The notes under the pieces: generated by a model
Database searches by the model: none
What the model was told of the DNA's origin: nothing
Seen by the model: only the letters and a program-made list of their open reading frames with translations
Part shown: piece after piece, positions 11,980-25,690 of the stretch
Layout of the letters: every line of letters starts with the position of its first letter
How positions within the stretch are numbered: position 1 is the stretch's first letter
NCBI GenBank assembly: GCA_013398055.1
Contig: VZRS01002713.1
Location: forward strand, 249,895 to 313,894
DNA length: 64,000 bases
Direction: 5' to 3'
DNA from: Ifrita kowaldi
Lineage: Eukaryota; Chordata; Aves; Passeriformes; Cinclosomatidae
Translations under genes and position numbers: made by a program

Positions 11980-14900
11980 CTGAACACCCCACTGGTGCTT
12001 CACAATCTCACCCTAGAGGCAGAAATTTCCAATTTGCCTGTTGCCCACTAAAATCCAAACCTCTTCAGAAAGAACCGTCTGTGGAGTCCTGCTCTTCCAG
12101 GCTGGCCCAATAACAACAAACTCTCTTTTCTAGTCAAGAGAAACAGCAAGAATCTGGCTCCAGCCTAGCCAATCCTGGTAGTAGAACCAAGCAAAACCAT
12201 AGTCTAACCTGTGAATATATACAGCCAGCTCTAAAAACACAAAAGAGGAAGGCAATTTCTGTTGAAGAATGATTATTCTGATTGCTTGCAGCACACACTT
12301 TTCATATGGTTCAGAGTTTTTTCCTAACAATGCTAAAAATAGCATCATGTGAGGCTTCTTTTTATTAAGTTTATTTGTAAATTTAATAAACTGAAAAGAA
12401 GAAAAGAAAGCAAAGCAATAAAAAATTAAGACAACAACCAATTAGGAAAATAGAAAGAAGAGATATGAATAGAAGTATTTGTCTGGGAGCTAGAAAAAGA
12501 GGGAGATAATTGGCAGTCTTCATTCACTAATAAAATCAGATTTCTGATTATAAAACAGGAAACCTCTGGCTATTTTAGTACAGATGTAATTTTCATGGCT
12601 AAAAGCATCCTTTTGCCTTTCATCTCACATTATTTGAGGCTAAAATTTAACAAAATCAGTCAAAATATTTCTCTAGCCAGTGGGCGAACAACCACCATAT
12701 GAGTTTTGCCAGTGACTGTGTCAGATGTATTAAGCTTATAGGGGGCAGACCAGTCCTAATCAGTCACTCAGCATCTCTGAGCTTGTCTTTTCCGCATAAG
12801 AGAATACAATAAGCCTTTCATTCTTCTCTTACATCACCCCACGGTGACTTTTCAGTCACTTACCCACCTGGGTAATTTTTTATTTTAATAAATAATAAGG
12901 ATCAGAATAAGCAAGCATGTGAGGTTTCAATTAAATATTTAAAAGGCCAGCTCTGTGGCTGCTGCAGGCTGTTCCCATTTTCCAAAGTCCTTTAATGACA
13001 GTTTTCATTCACAGAGGATAAGCATGAGAATATATATGACATTGCCCTGACTGCTTAAGAAAACCTCTGTGTTGATCCCTTGGTAGACCTGAGATTTTTC
13101 TCATTCAAGCTTAAGAAATTGATAGGAAGGTTCCTACAGCTACATCCTCCCACCCACCCACTTGGCACTTGAACTACAGTAATAGGTCCTTTCCTGACAA
13201 ATGGTAATCTTCCTCTCCCCATGGCACCTCTGCCAGACCTCATCACTGCAGCACACAGGTGCTTATTTTGCATGAAAAAAAAAAAAAAAAAAGAAGAAGT
13301 GCAGAATGGATTTTTGTAAACTTTTCTTTCCTGTACCTCAACCAAACACATGAGATGTGTACCTCAGAAGGCAACAGTTGTGGAAAAATCTGACTGATAA
13401 GAGGAAATTTCCCTCCCCCATCACCCTCACAGCACTGCTGCAACCCTTCAGCACAGAGAGTGCAGCCTGGGCTAAGAGCCTTGTGCTCTCGCGGTCCCTG
13501 GCACAATCCCCATGGCCCCTGGGGGGAGTTTTGCCCAGGAATAAAGGAGCGCACCCTAGCAGTGGTACAAGCATCGCCACTGCCTCTAGAGTTTGGCTGT
13601 GGAGCTGCCTTTCCTGTGCCTTATCTTGCAACGGCAGACAAAAAGTCCTGCTGGGAAAGAGCAAGCTAAGAGCAGCTCTCCTGAGGGCCATATGAGGTCT
13701 GACGATCATTATGAAGACATCAAATGACAATGTTTTAGAAACGTGACTGTACCATAGCTGCGGGTGAGCAACAGGAGCCCTGTGATTCCTGTAATGATGG
13801 CATTGTGGGTGTTGCACTGTTTTCTGTCATCTCAAATGCAGTGTGCAATCTCCCTGTGATGGGGAACATGTTCATCTTACAGTCACAGGCAGCAGCTGCA
13901 GTGGTACAGACAACAAACAAACAGAAGGAAGAGAGAATAACAACGATCTTTAATGAGGTTTTTTTGAGCTTAAATTTTTTGTGGTCCAACAAAATTTGGA
14001 ACAAAACAGAATGAAAATCAGATGAGTCCGGTCGTCCCAGGGCATCTGATGTTACCACAAGGCCTTTCAGCTTTGCTTACATAATTTTATTGTCAAGCAC
14101 AGCACGATGTTAGGCATGTACATATGTAACACTGGGGCTTCCTGTTCCCAGGTTCATTGCTGCATTAACCAGTGACATCAATTCATACGTTAAGGGAGAA
14201 AAAGGAGATATTGAGGATTATTAAGGATTAGAGGTGGACTAAAGCAAAATTTAACCTCAAACCCCATTTTAAGCCTGCAGTTCAGATCTCTCTCTCTCCC
14301 TGGTCAAGTCTGAGTGCGTTGGGTTCTGACAACTGCAGTATCTGGCTTCACATCCTCACTGCTAAATTAGGGAGGATCTGTGGCTATATGGGTGATGTTC
14401 TCCTGTCTCAAAAGAAATATCCATCCAGGGTTCTAGTGGAGCCTTGTTCTCTGATATAAAATCTATTTGATAATTTAAGACACCCAGGCACACTCGTTTT
14501 TTTGAAGTGTTGCTCAGCTGTCCCATAAGCAGAGAGGCAAGCTGTAATTTTAAGCAGCAGCTCATCAGATTCCCAGCCATCACCTACTAATTAATCTACC
14601 ACAGACCTCTCGTTTGGAGCCCTGCTTCCAGAACAGGGCTGCCAGTTTTTCTGCCTTTTTGTTGCACCTCCCTGAGGAGCAATCTAACTTGACAAAGGAT
14701 TTTTCAGGCCCACCAACATAAGCATCTTCAGTGGGGATATATGAACCAGTAACCTCAGCTGTATTCCCAAAATGGTCTTCAGAGTTAAAGGTTTGGATAG
14801 TTTGACTGCATTAAATCCCTGTCCCTGTCTGCCTTTCTGCACAGAAGGCAAGAAGATGAACAAGCAGCACCATCTCTGTTCAACTCTGGAGCAAAAACCA

Positions 14901-17900
14901 GGGGCAATAAAACTACCCCCAAGACACCCACAGCACAGCTGTCCGTAGGAAAGCAGCTGAGGAGTGCTAGAGAAATGCAGGACTGCAGCACCTTGCGCTA
15001 GAGAAGATGGAAGGGTTGCCAGAGAAGTCCTGGCAGAGTTTGAGGGGAAGCATGGTGCTGTGGAGAGGAATGCGAGTTGTTTGTCCGGAGGGGCAGGAGG
15101 AGGAGCCTTCCTTGCCCTGCTGCGATGGACAGTGGTGGGAAGAGCAGCAGGGATGGCTGCAGGGACATTCTGGGATCAATCAGCAGGGGAAATCCAGGAG
15201 CATCCCATTGCTCTGCTGTGCCATCCATGATGCTGAGGAAATCCTCCAGCCCTGCCAAAGCAGATGTTGTGCTGGAGCAACCAATATCCACACAGCAGCT
15301 GGAGTCCAGTGTGGCCTCCCACCCGAGCCAGTGCTAACCTGTGCGCTCCCAGCCCTCCTCCAGTCTGGTTCCCTCTCTGCTCTCATGGCAAGCCCATTGT
15401 CCTGTGCAGCTGCTGCCAGGCAGACCATCCTGTTAAGGATATCCCCATCCTGAGTGGTTAGGGATCAGGATGCCCCCCTGGGATCAAGATGCCCCTGCCA
15501 GCGTCTTTGCATAGGTGTCCTGAAATCCTGCAGCAAGCAGAGCCTGTTGTCTGAAGGAGAGCTGTTTAGCCTCACTGCTCATTTATAATCAGAAAGACAT
15601 ATGTTCCCTGGTGTCACACTGAATGAAGCACGAGGACTCATCAGGGTCCGTGCAACCACCCTGTGCCTACTTTGCCAGATGGGGGGTGCCAGACACGGTG
15701 TGCTGCTGGGCATGGATGCAGAATGAGATCTTGGGGAGGATGCAGAATAAGGAGCCGCTGAGTGGAGACCTCATTTCTGATCACTGGGGATTTTCATGCT
15801 CCATTGGTACCACAACCTTGTGCACAGATGAAATATTACACGGTGCAAGGACCCCTTCATTGTATAAATCAAGGCAAGGAAGATTGAACAAAGCCCTTTC
15901 TGTACTCCTGCCCAACAGCCCCACTGCTTCACAGGGTGAAGGCCACAAACTAAACTTCATGACTGAAGCCTTTTGCTAAAAGATGAATTTCATGCTTTTC
16001 CCAGGCTGGCTGTGGACTCATTCGTGGGGCTGTCAGAGAGCTAACCTTTCCCTGTTAATCTGTTCTCCATCTTAATAAGGGTACGACAAAGCAGAAGCAC
16101 TCTTAAAACCAAGAATACATTAAAAGGCAGAGTATGAACTGCCTTTCTGCAGAGGCAGTGAGCATCCAGCACTGATAATGATATTGAAAGTGGGGATTAA
16201 GCAGCAAAGCGCTGAGGGAGCCAGCATATGGCAGCCCATTGACCTGTCCCATATGCAGCAGCTATTGTTCCCTCCCCACTGTCCCGCAGCAGCCTACTCA
16301 TGCTTTTTTTTGGCACGAGGGCCAGGGCCAAGGCTGGGGTCTGCTAAAACTTGACATTTACACATGAATTGTGCAACACTGCTGCACAGAGAGCCAGGGT
16401 GGCCTGTGCCACTAAGCAGTGTCTTGGTAATGAGATTCAGCAGAAGAAAAAGCATGGGGGAAGTTGCTGTGGGTATGCTTGTGGAGAGGACCTTACAGCA
16501 GCACTTCCTGACTTCATGCTTTCTTGAGCAGGGTGGGGTAGGATCTAATCTAACTGCTGAAATGCTGGGGGTTTGGCATGGTTGGCAGAGATTATAGGAA
16601 ATTAATTTCCAGACCTGCAGGTTTTTTCCCTGAGCAGCAGAGTACAGAAATCTTCACCCTACAGAAAAAGCAGAGCAGTTTCTAATATGTTTGTCAGGAG
16701 CAGAGCAGTCCTCAGCTCTGGGCAGCAGTCATAGCTGCTTCTTAGGCTCGTGGTTGAATGGTGAGAGGATCAATCCAAATCAGGATGACAATCACACAGG
16801 AGAAGATGGTGGTTGCAAAGCCTGAATGAGACCTTCACCTAGGACCCACAGGGCTGGAGTGTCTGGTGTGGAGCTGTCAGCTCTCATGCACTGTGTGGAA
16901 TCGCCTGACCGAGCCCCACCTCGCTGGGGCACTGCTGCAGTGCCACAGGGCACTCGGGTCCTGGGCTGGGCCTGACCACAGGGTTCAGCCCCGTTCCTCC
17001 TCTGCCTCTCCAACGCGTGCAGCCCTCTCCCCTTGTCACCACAGCTCATACCCATCACTGATAACACTGCCCAGGGGGTTGCACCTCTCTCCTGATGGTG
17101 TTGTGGGCTGCTCCAGGCAGGGGGTAGAGCTACAGCTGTTTCAGCTGCCCCTTCAAATTACCAGGGCTCCCCACAGCCACCAAATGGCAGGACTTGAGGT
17201 GTCAGCATCAGAGCAACAAAATCCAAACACAGATGAGCCCCATGAGCAGGCACACACCTTTCCTCAGAGAGCTATTTGCTCCTGCTCAACCAACTGATAG
17301 GAAGAGACCTCATAGGCAGAACTGGATCCCACATAATCCTCTATGAAAAATACATTAATATGTCCTGCTGCTTGCAGTTGTTTCTGGCAGCTTTCACGAT
17401 GTAGGACCACCAAAGGACTCCCAGATTAATTTAAATGATACGGCTATTTTTAAATCCTACAAGCCATTAATCCCAAACATGTTTTTTAGCCACAACTCTA
17501 CACATTTATTTGATTTCTATCTAAAGCCATAAACTAAGCCTTGCTCATTGATGAGATTTCAAAATTCTTGAGCCAAGCTTGAGTTACTAGGCCTTTTAAA
17601 AGCTTTTGGAGCACGGTTTTTATTCAGAGACACCTGTGCCTGAATTTTTCAGACAGCCCTGCATCACATACTGAGAGCCCCACTTTCCTTCTGATGCTTG
17701 CACAAGTGTTAAGCCAAAAGTGCCACAAGTACAAGGTCATGCACATCAAGGAAATAAAAGATGTCCTCCTGCCATAATAACATTAGTCATCATGACCTGA
17801 ATTATTCTATCGGCCACTGGATATTAGGATAAACAACATCCCAATGCTTGTGGCTAAGCACAGGAGTGGGCTTCCAGGGTGGATGAGCAATCTGCACTTT

Positions 17901-18840
17901 CATAAATATCGGAAATTCAGCTGGACATTACCCTAGGCAAGCTGGTCTTGTTGGCCCTGCTTTGAGCAGCTTCACCAGCTGCAGGTTGAATCCCATGCTG
18001 CAAAGGCTTCTTTCCCAGGGGAGACAGAGAGCACAGGGATGGCACTTGCTTGCACGAAGCTGACCCAGCACCATGTGCGCTACACAAGCCCTGTTGGGGG
18101 GCAGAACGTGCTGGCTTGGCCAGTACTCACAATGTCATACAGCCTAAGCTGGAGCTTATACACACCCCTTCTGTGCCCAGCCTGCCAGAGCTCTGCCTGC
18201 AGTATACAGCATGGATATGGTTTTCCTTGCTGAGGTCAGAGTGCCATGTAGGAACAGAAACACAATGGGATTTTCTTCGTGAATTCCTGATCAAATTGGC
18301 TTAGAAAATTTTGGAAGAAGCATTTAGCAATCACTATGATGTTTTCTATTCTGTCTGCCTCAAAACTATCCTCTCATTCTGAGTCACATGCTATGCCTGC
18401 CTAAACCATAATCCCTCACTTTCACTGTCTGACCTGCCTTTCCACCCCTTCTCTTCCAAAAAGAAATCACACCTGATTAAACTCAAGTGAAGTCCCCAAC
18501 CTCCGGGCCACATCGTGGGGTGAAGTGGCAGAGAGAGACTGTTCCTGCTGCCCACCATGCCGTACAGGGCAGCAGTGATGCTCAGGTACCACAGAGGACC
18601 AGCACCACCGATACCACAGGAAGGGAGGGGTCTGCACTGCACAAGAGCAGGAGCTGCAGGCAGCAGGAGCCACCCAGCAATGTGCACAGGATGAAAGTGA
18701 GAACAAGGAAACCTGATAAAACCAGTGTGAAAGAGACTCGACTTCACGAAAAGGCAGTCACAAACTACAGCCAGTGAAATACCCTCCTTCAAATCCTGGG
18801 GTTGCAAACAAGGCAAAGGCTGCTCAGGCTCCCCCAGTGC
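11980..18840. other. Unique non-coding DNA with AT-rich and GC-rich parts
   Basis: About 12.1-13.05 kb is AT-rich with many TTTA/AATAAA-like words. About 14.99-15.45 kb is GC-richer and open in several frames on both strands (longest 15007-15453, plus, 148 codons), which is typical of chance openness. A further AT-rich, TTAAT-containing stretch lies at about 17.4-17.55 kb. No gene, repeat tail or RNA gene was recognised. Confidence 0.55.
13275..13292 (+). repeat. Poly(A) run, 18 A
   Basis: An uninterrupted run of 18 A followed by GAAGAAG. I see no target-site duplication or retrocopied body upstream, so I call it a homopolymer and not the tail of a processed pseudogene. Confidence 0.9.
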
Positions 18841-19030
18841 TGCGCTTCCCGGCTGGGGTGGGTGCGGGGAGCCAAGCCTTTATGTGATTTATCCATTACA
18901 TAGTGAATTAAGCCAAAGGCCGGCCCGTCCTGTGAGCACCGAGGACCTGTCAGCAGCTGAATGGGAGCATTGTGCGTCAGCTGCTGCTGTCAGAAACCGG
19001 GTCTGCAGGCAGCAGCCGTCTGCAGCAGCT
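18841..19030. other. Mildly CpG-enriched patch
   Basis: About nine CpGs occur in 190 bp, for example in the GGCCGGCCCGTCC block near 18919-18931. A 117-codon plus-strand open frame (18884-19237) crosses it without a recognisable product. No TATA box, splice pattern or repeat signature could be tied to it. Confidence 0.2.
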
Positions 19031-22000
19031 CTTTCCTGGCAAGGAGTACTTAAATTGCTCACTCCCTCGGTGGCATGCAGACGCTTGAATCTTTGTCCTC
19101 CCCTTCCAGGGAGGGCTTTTCACCGAGGTCTGTGGTGCAGAAGGCAGGGAAGAAAGAGACTTCTTAATGGGAAAGAGGCACCATCCTGTCAGCAGAACAA
19201 GAGCAAGCAGGGCAGGGCTCTTGCTACGTGGCCTTAGAGAATGAGTGTGAAAGCAAGAAAAACAGACCCATGTTACAAATCCCTAACTTAAATAGATCCA
19301 GGCCTTTGGAGGGATCACAAAAAAGTTTGGAAAACCACTGATCCCTTTAACACTTTTTCTTTAGAAACAGCTGGGCTGACGTTGTCATGTTTCTTTGGTT
19401 TTTGAATATTGGGACAGCAGATGAACACGCTCGAGCCCCCAAATCAATACTGGAGGTGGACTTGATGAGTAGAAACTCAATGATTTTGCCCTTCTTTCAC
19501 CCCAGGTTTTACACTTTGCTAATTCAGACGATTCTTGTCCAGCCTGATGTGCACCATGAGTGGGACAAGAAGAGCCAGGTCCTTGGGGACTCTTTGCTGG
19601 TGTCTCCTCTGTGGCTGAGCTGATGCAACAGGCTGCACTGAAAGGGAAGAGCACTGCCTGGAAAAAGAGATTAGTGGGGAGCCTTTATTCTTGCTGTAAC
19701 TCCTTTGAACTAACAGGAGTCACACCACAGATTAGCTTGGATCAGGGTTTTTACTTGACCATCATTAGAAAGGAAGGTTGCTCAGGTTTGAGACACTGCA
19801 CTGAGACACAAAGACACTGCATCCTTTGTAATGCAAATGTGTTTTCTGCTTCAATAGGCTTCATAGAATGATGGACAAAAAAACATTGTACAGAGATGTC
19901 TGTGGCTTCACTCTTATTCTTCTGTGATGTGCAACTTCAAAAGAAGGCATTTTAATTTGACAGATGGACATTTAATCATAAATAATAATGTATACTGGCT
20001 CTTAAGTCAAAAGCACATGGCACCTCTGCACCTGTAGCCACTGTCCCTCACAAAGGAAGCCTTCCCTCTTCCAGATCATCCAGCCCATTTCTTTTTCCAT
20101 CTCCCTGGAAAACGTGCCTGCCCTTCCAGGCAGGTCCACCCAGCAGAGCCCTGCAAGCACCTTTCACTGCTTGCATGGCAGGCTGCAGGGTGCTGAGAAA
20201 CGTGTTTATTGGTGTGGGGTCCACTTCAGCAGCTTTGAAACTGCCCAGAAAACTGCTTGAACACATCTTGCCTCCTGATTGCTACAGATGGGGTAGGAGA
20301 TGTTACTTTGAGTGTTAGGTGAAAGGCTTGTCCTGAGCGGAAATGCTATGATCTCCAGGCTACAGCTGGTTTTAGCCTGTTTCCCTAAGTAAACAAGGCT
20401 TATAGGATCAGGCTTTGTGAGTTCATCTGCCACTACCTACTCCCAATAGCTTTTTGACTCATTGGCCAACCATTTTGACAGGAGAGTAGAGGTTTAAAAG
20501 CTGTAATTTTTCTTCCAGGTTATGAAAATTAACTATGAAGCAATAAAAAAAAAAATCTTGCCAGTGTTTCCCTAGGTGAAAGTCTGACAAACTCAGCTCT
20601 AATAGACATCAGATAACCGTGCTAGGAAGGATGGAAGGGAGAGGATGAAAGAGACTGTGAGGCAGACAACTGCAATTACTCCCTGAACCGCTACAAACAC
20701 CTTCCCTTATGACTTGTCTCTACAAGAAATGATTTGCAAAATATTTCATCTCTTCCCACCACAGGCCCAAAAATAGTGGCTAAGTTTTCAAAAGAGCATC
20801 CACACTGCCTAAAAATTTGGCCAGAGGCAGCATCCCAGAAGCCACTGGATGCTGAGAACTCTGGAGGGTTCACCCTCTGCCCTTGAGGGAACGGAGCTTC
20901 CCTGAAACACCCTGTCTGAGCAAAACAGCCTGGGGGTGCTTGTCCCTGGCCAGCCATAGCACCTCACCATGTTCATAACAGCCCTGTTGTGATACAGTGT
21001 CTGTTGGAAAATGAAGTAGTATGGGGACACTGTAAAGGAATTGCAAGGTTTGGCTTGTTCTGAAGTCTTGGAGGGATTAATTTTTCTTTGGAGCACTTGC
21101 CTGCTAGTCATGGCCATTCCACAGGGAGAGCAGTGAAAGCCCTGGCCCCCACTCACCAGAGGAAACCTGCTCACCCTATAGAGGAAAAGCAAACACACAG
21201 TGATGCCAAACACAGGGACCTGCAGACCCATTGTTTCCCACAGCTCTGCTTGATGCCCCAGCAAAGGACATAACTCAGTTTCCTTCCTCTTCAAAGTCTT
21301 TATTCCTTCTCTTGCCTCTGCCACCTTTGCAGGACACGAGCAGCAGAAGGCACACAGGCAGTGTCTCAGTAGCAGCACTGGGACAGTGGTGGGGATGAGG
21401 GCACCTCAGCACTGGCCTCACACAAAAAGAGAACACAAAGCACTGTGCTCTGTCCTTCCCTTCTAGCACACTCACCTGTGTTTTCTGTTGCTAAGAACTA
21501 GAAATGTAGTGTATTTTCACCCATTGTGTGGGAAGCTTGAACAGAGCATCGCTACCAGACCATGGGCTAGAAAGAGTTGTGTCTGGTGTGCAGAGACCAC
21601 AAGCCAGTGTTTGCTCATGTCCACCTGCCCAGGGCCGTCTGCTGTGGCTTGTCTCGCATTTGAATAACGAGGCTCCCTGGGGCAGAGACAACCTTCCAAG
21701 GCTGTGCTTGGCACAGTGGAGCTGCAGTTGGGATTGGGTGTTAGGACAATAATAGAGAATACAGTGATGCTAAATTAAGTTGACACAGATATGACAAACA
21801 GAAGAAAAATGAGACTAAGACAGGGTCTGTGTGCAACATCAGGAAAAAAAGGGGACTATTTCATATCAACCTCTGCCCAAGCCTGTACATATGGGCTCTG
21901 CTCCTGTCCTTGCCTTCAGAAGTCATTTAGCTTCATGAGATTTTTCACAGATGGACAACATACACTTTTATAAGGTTGAATTTACACCCAAGTGGTGAGG

Positions 22001-25000
22001 CAGTGACAACCAGAGAAATTTAGGCTGTGGACTGGGAAGGATGTGTGAGGCCAACTTCAGGCTAGAGCTGAGATTCGTTTTGGAAGGCACTAAAAACCAC
22101 ATGATTTGTGCTTGCAAGAAGCCTTGTTTCTGGTTTTAAAGGATTTAATTCAAGTCTGGGTCATGTTTTCTAGGCAGTCTGGAGATATTCCAGGGGATTC
22201 AGTTTGTGCTATTAGCGCTCACTTAATACTGGGGGTATGTGTCCAGCAGACAGGAAGCACCCTGTAACATGTCGGGTCTGTGTTTAGAAACAGACTGAGG
22301 AGATTTAGAAATTTGGTGGATTTGCCTGCTTTTGAAGTTGAATCAGCTCGAGCCAAAAAACTTTGAATGCAATCTGTAAAGCCATTTCAGGGCTTTGTAT
22401 TACTGTCATGGGCTTAAGGGAAGCCCAGGAATAGCTCTTCCTCAAAGTGACAGGCTGCTGCAGGCAGGCTTTGGCTCCAAAAAGGTCCTAGCCAAGCACG
22501 TACATTTCTGTAACTGTAGGAGAAATTTGGATTTGCCTCCTGATGGAGACTCAGTTCAGCGGAGTCTGGCAATCCTTGTAAACTATTCCTGGGGTGAGAC
22601 TTGCAGCACTCCCTCTCCTCCTTTACCCTGCTGCTGCCCCAAGGGGGAAAACTCCTTTTTACCCGTTTCCTTTGCAGATGTGAACAACACATTCACAGCA
22701 GGAGGGGCAAATTGACGACAAACAATAGTCTAGGTGGAGCACCATGTCCGCATGCATGATGTTGCATCGATGCACAGACACTTGCTCCGCTCACTGCTGA
22801 TCCAAGCCTGCAAGCCCAGGCACCACGTGGGTGCTGGGGACACACACCAAGGGGCTCTGCTGGACAAGGGGCAGTGGGGCTCACGGCAAAGCCAGCCTGA
22901 GGGTACGGGGCTGCAGAGGTGGTTTTAACTTGTCCTGGTGGTGTTCTGAATTGAGCTCCTCCACAGGAGGACAGGCCCTTACCACAGCTGGGATATTCCT
23001 GAGCTAGAATGAGGGACCACAAGGAGCTTCTCTAGCTGTGCTTGCTGCAGCCCACATGCCTCCCTCTGCGGGGTGACACCACCACCCTTCAGGTCACCAG
23101 CAGAGATGGGGCCTCGCAGCAGTGCTCTTGCACAGCTGGGCAATGGCACTGAGGGCCACTTACAGCCCACAAGTCTCCCTGGGCTGGACAAAAAAAGGAG
23201 TTTTTTTGTTGTCTTCCTTTGTGTTTTGTGTCACAAACCTTATGTTACATTGCTACACATTCAGACTCTTAAACTGAGGGTGGTGGAGAGGAGCAATGGG
23301 AACCACACAAGAGCAGGAGGGGAGGAGGCATCCCCCAACCATGCAGCACACAACGTGGTCCTCATCATCCAGCTCCCTCTCATCTCCCTTTCTCCTTCTC
23401 TTTCTCACACATGCACAAAGAGGTTAATATTTGGTTTAAAAAGAAAAAAAAAAGCAGAGTAATTTAAAACACACACTTTGCAGCAAACCAGTGTTCAGTG
23501 TAAACAAAGCATTAAACTGAAAAGATCCATATGCACTCGTTATCAGTTATTGCATTTTTTTTTAAAGAAGGAAATCTAATACATTTAAAATAAACCCATA
23601 GCATGAAACAAAATAAACTATGGTCTTGGTTAGTTTGGTTTGATTTTTTAATTTAATGAGGAAAAGAGCTCTCTGATAAAGTAATCCTTTCAGAAGGAAA
23701 GGCCTGGGCAATGGTGAACATGTCAGCCACATGTTGAGGGAAGATTAAAGCCTAGCAAGAGTCTCTTTCCCACAGTATTTGAAGCCTTGCAATATTTCTG
23801 TGTTTAGGACAGCCCAGAACATCCTTCTGGTCAGAGGCCCCAGACCCTCCACAGCTCTTTGCAGAGAAGCCCTGTAAAAACGACTGACAAGCCCACAACA
23901 CTCAGGAGTGCAGGAGACCTGGTACAAACTGTGCACACACAGACCTCAGGGTTTTGATACAACAAAATTTTTTGTGAACTTTACAAAGGAGCCAATGGCG
24001 GCTAACAGTATAAATCCCACCAAGAGTGGGAGGAAGAGATTTACCTTTCAAAGTCTGATCCGACCATTTCTCATTTTAGAAGTTCCTTTATGATGTGGCT
24101 GGCACTAACATGTTACACACATTGCTTTTATCCAGTGCCACAACCTGCTCAGGAGAGGGGAGAATTGCATATGTAGGTTAGTTATCAGCCATAGATAAAT
24201 TAGAAACTTTTCCACTTCTTTTTACAAACTTGTCTTCTGTTCAGCATTAGTTCAGGTATTTTATGTCCTGATGTGCAGCCTCCTGGTTAGGCCTGAGGAA
24301 AAGCAGCCTTACCACAGAGCAACTCAGTGTCAGGCCAAGGCACAGGCACTGGCCAATGGAGTAGCTGCAACCCGGGTTCCTCAGCTTCTGCTGCTGGAAT
24401 TGTGTCCAGTGGGATGCCTGGGGGCACTGACTGAGCCAGGCTGCTGGCAGACTGCACTGCTGCTCGATTTGTCAGAGCGTCCAACCCGTGGCACACGTTG
24501 GCTTTTCAGCAGAAACCAACCAGGAGGCAGGATGGAAAGCATGGCAAGGTGTAGCCCACAGAGCATCAGAGTTCTGGGCTCCTCAGGAGGGGGCACACCC
24601 ATCCTAGAGGTAATCTACAGATGATTAAAGAAATCACTTCTAACCCATTGTTTTGTAGCTCCTATGTATTGGGCAGCAGGACGAGAAGTGACCCTTTAAA
24701 CCCAGCAGCAGTAGCCTGGCATCCAAACCCAGCTCCCGACATTTGATTTATAGTTTTGAATTCTGCATTTATAATTACATAAAGTCCAGGCTGAAATCTC
24801 AAAATATGCTAACTTGCTCTGATTAGAACTATTTTTTGCTTTCTGATGAGAGGCCAAGGAATAACTGACAAGCCATAAAGTTCATACCCAATTCTTGCCT
24901 GCCTCGAAGTTCAGCTCTACTTCTGCTTGGGTCAGACTCTTGCATAGGTGTTGCACAGGTCCATCCCATAGCTGAGGTGCAGAAGGTGGAAGAGACATCC

Positions 25001-25118
25001 TCTGCTCTGAGAGTAACCAGGGAAGGCTGAGGGTGGAGCCTAGTGCTGCTCTGTCAGAATGGGTCACCTGGGAGTGTTTGTGACATGATGCAGTTCAGAA
25101 AGCAATAGGCACGGGGAG
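19031..25118. other. Unique non-coding DNA, about 6 kb
   Basis: Nothing recognised. The longest open frame is 20809-21378 (minus, 189 codons); it is Cys/Leu/Ser-rich without a motif and is overlapped by other open frames. Short A-runs occur near 20545-20555 and 23443-23453. About 23.46-23.66 kb is AT-rich. Confidence 0.5.
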
Positions 25119-25173
25119 TATATAGATATGGATACAGATACATGTGTGGATACAGATACAGACACAAATACAG
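25119..25173 (+). repeat. GATACA-type short tandem repeat
   Basis: The 14-bp word TGGATACAGATACA occurs exactly at 25129-25142 and 25147-25160 (18-bp period). It is flanked by degenerate TATAGATA and CAGACACAAATACAG units. This is a small imperfect satellite. Confidence 0.75.
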
Positions 25174-25578
25174 AGGCAGTTCTGACACACTAGCAATCAA
25201 AAAGGTGGTAAGTCTTCAGGAGGCGGAAGGAGTCAGGATGGAGTAGATTTTTAACCCAGATGAGCTACCCAGTCCATCACATCACATGAGCCTTTAAACT
25301 TTACTCTTTAATTTTATGAGTACGTAGTCAGAGCCAGCCATGTCAACCGTGTTTTGTGGAAAATGGGAGCGATGAGGAAGATTGAAAGCAGGGAAGTGGA
25401 AGGTTTCAATATTGTCACAGAGTTAAATGTTTTGATTTCTCAGGAACAGCCTTTTAATGTGACTGCTTTTTAAGGGTTATTGTCGCTACTGTAACATGTC
25501 ATTAACAGAAAGGCAAAAATAGACATTAAATGCTTCAGTCAAACTAAAATCTTTTTTTGTATCTTTCTATCTGTCTAT
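25174..25578. other. Unique non-coding DNA
   Basis: No gene or repeat family is visible in this 400-bp stretch. Confidence 0.5.
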
Positions 25579-25690
25579 GGGGGTTTTTTTGGTTGTTTTT
25601 TTGGTTGGTTTTTTTGTTGTTTTGTTTGTTTGTTTGGTTGGTTGGTTGGTTGGTTTTTGTTTTGTTTTGTTTTTGTTTGGTTGGTTTGTT
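25579..25690 (+). repeat. 112-bp pure G/T low-complexity tract
   Basis: From 25579 to 25690 the plus strand contains only G and T, with GGTT and GTTT quasi-repeats such as (GGTT)n near 25636-25653. The minus strand is therefore pure A/C. Open frames across it on both strands encode only Phe/Leu/Val/Trp or Asn/Lys/Gln strings and are not genes. It may be an expanded simple repeat or, on the minus strand, the decayed A-rich tail of a retroelement, but no body is visible. Confidence 0.9.

Noticed and set aside
13275..13292. Poly(A) run as tail of a processed pseudogene or LINE
   Set aside because: No retrocopied body upstream and no flanking target-site duplication found.
20809..21378. 189-codon minus-strand open frame
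   Set aside because: Low-complexity Cys/Leu/Ser-rich translation with no family resemblance and overlapping frames; chance is the simpler reading.
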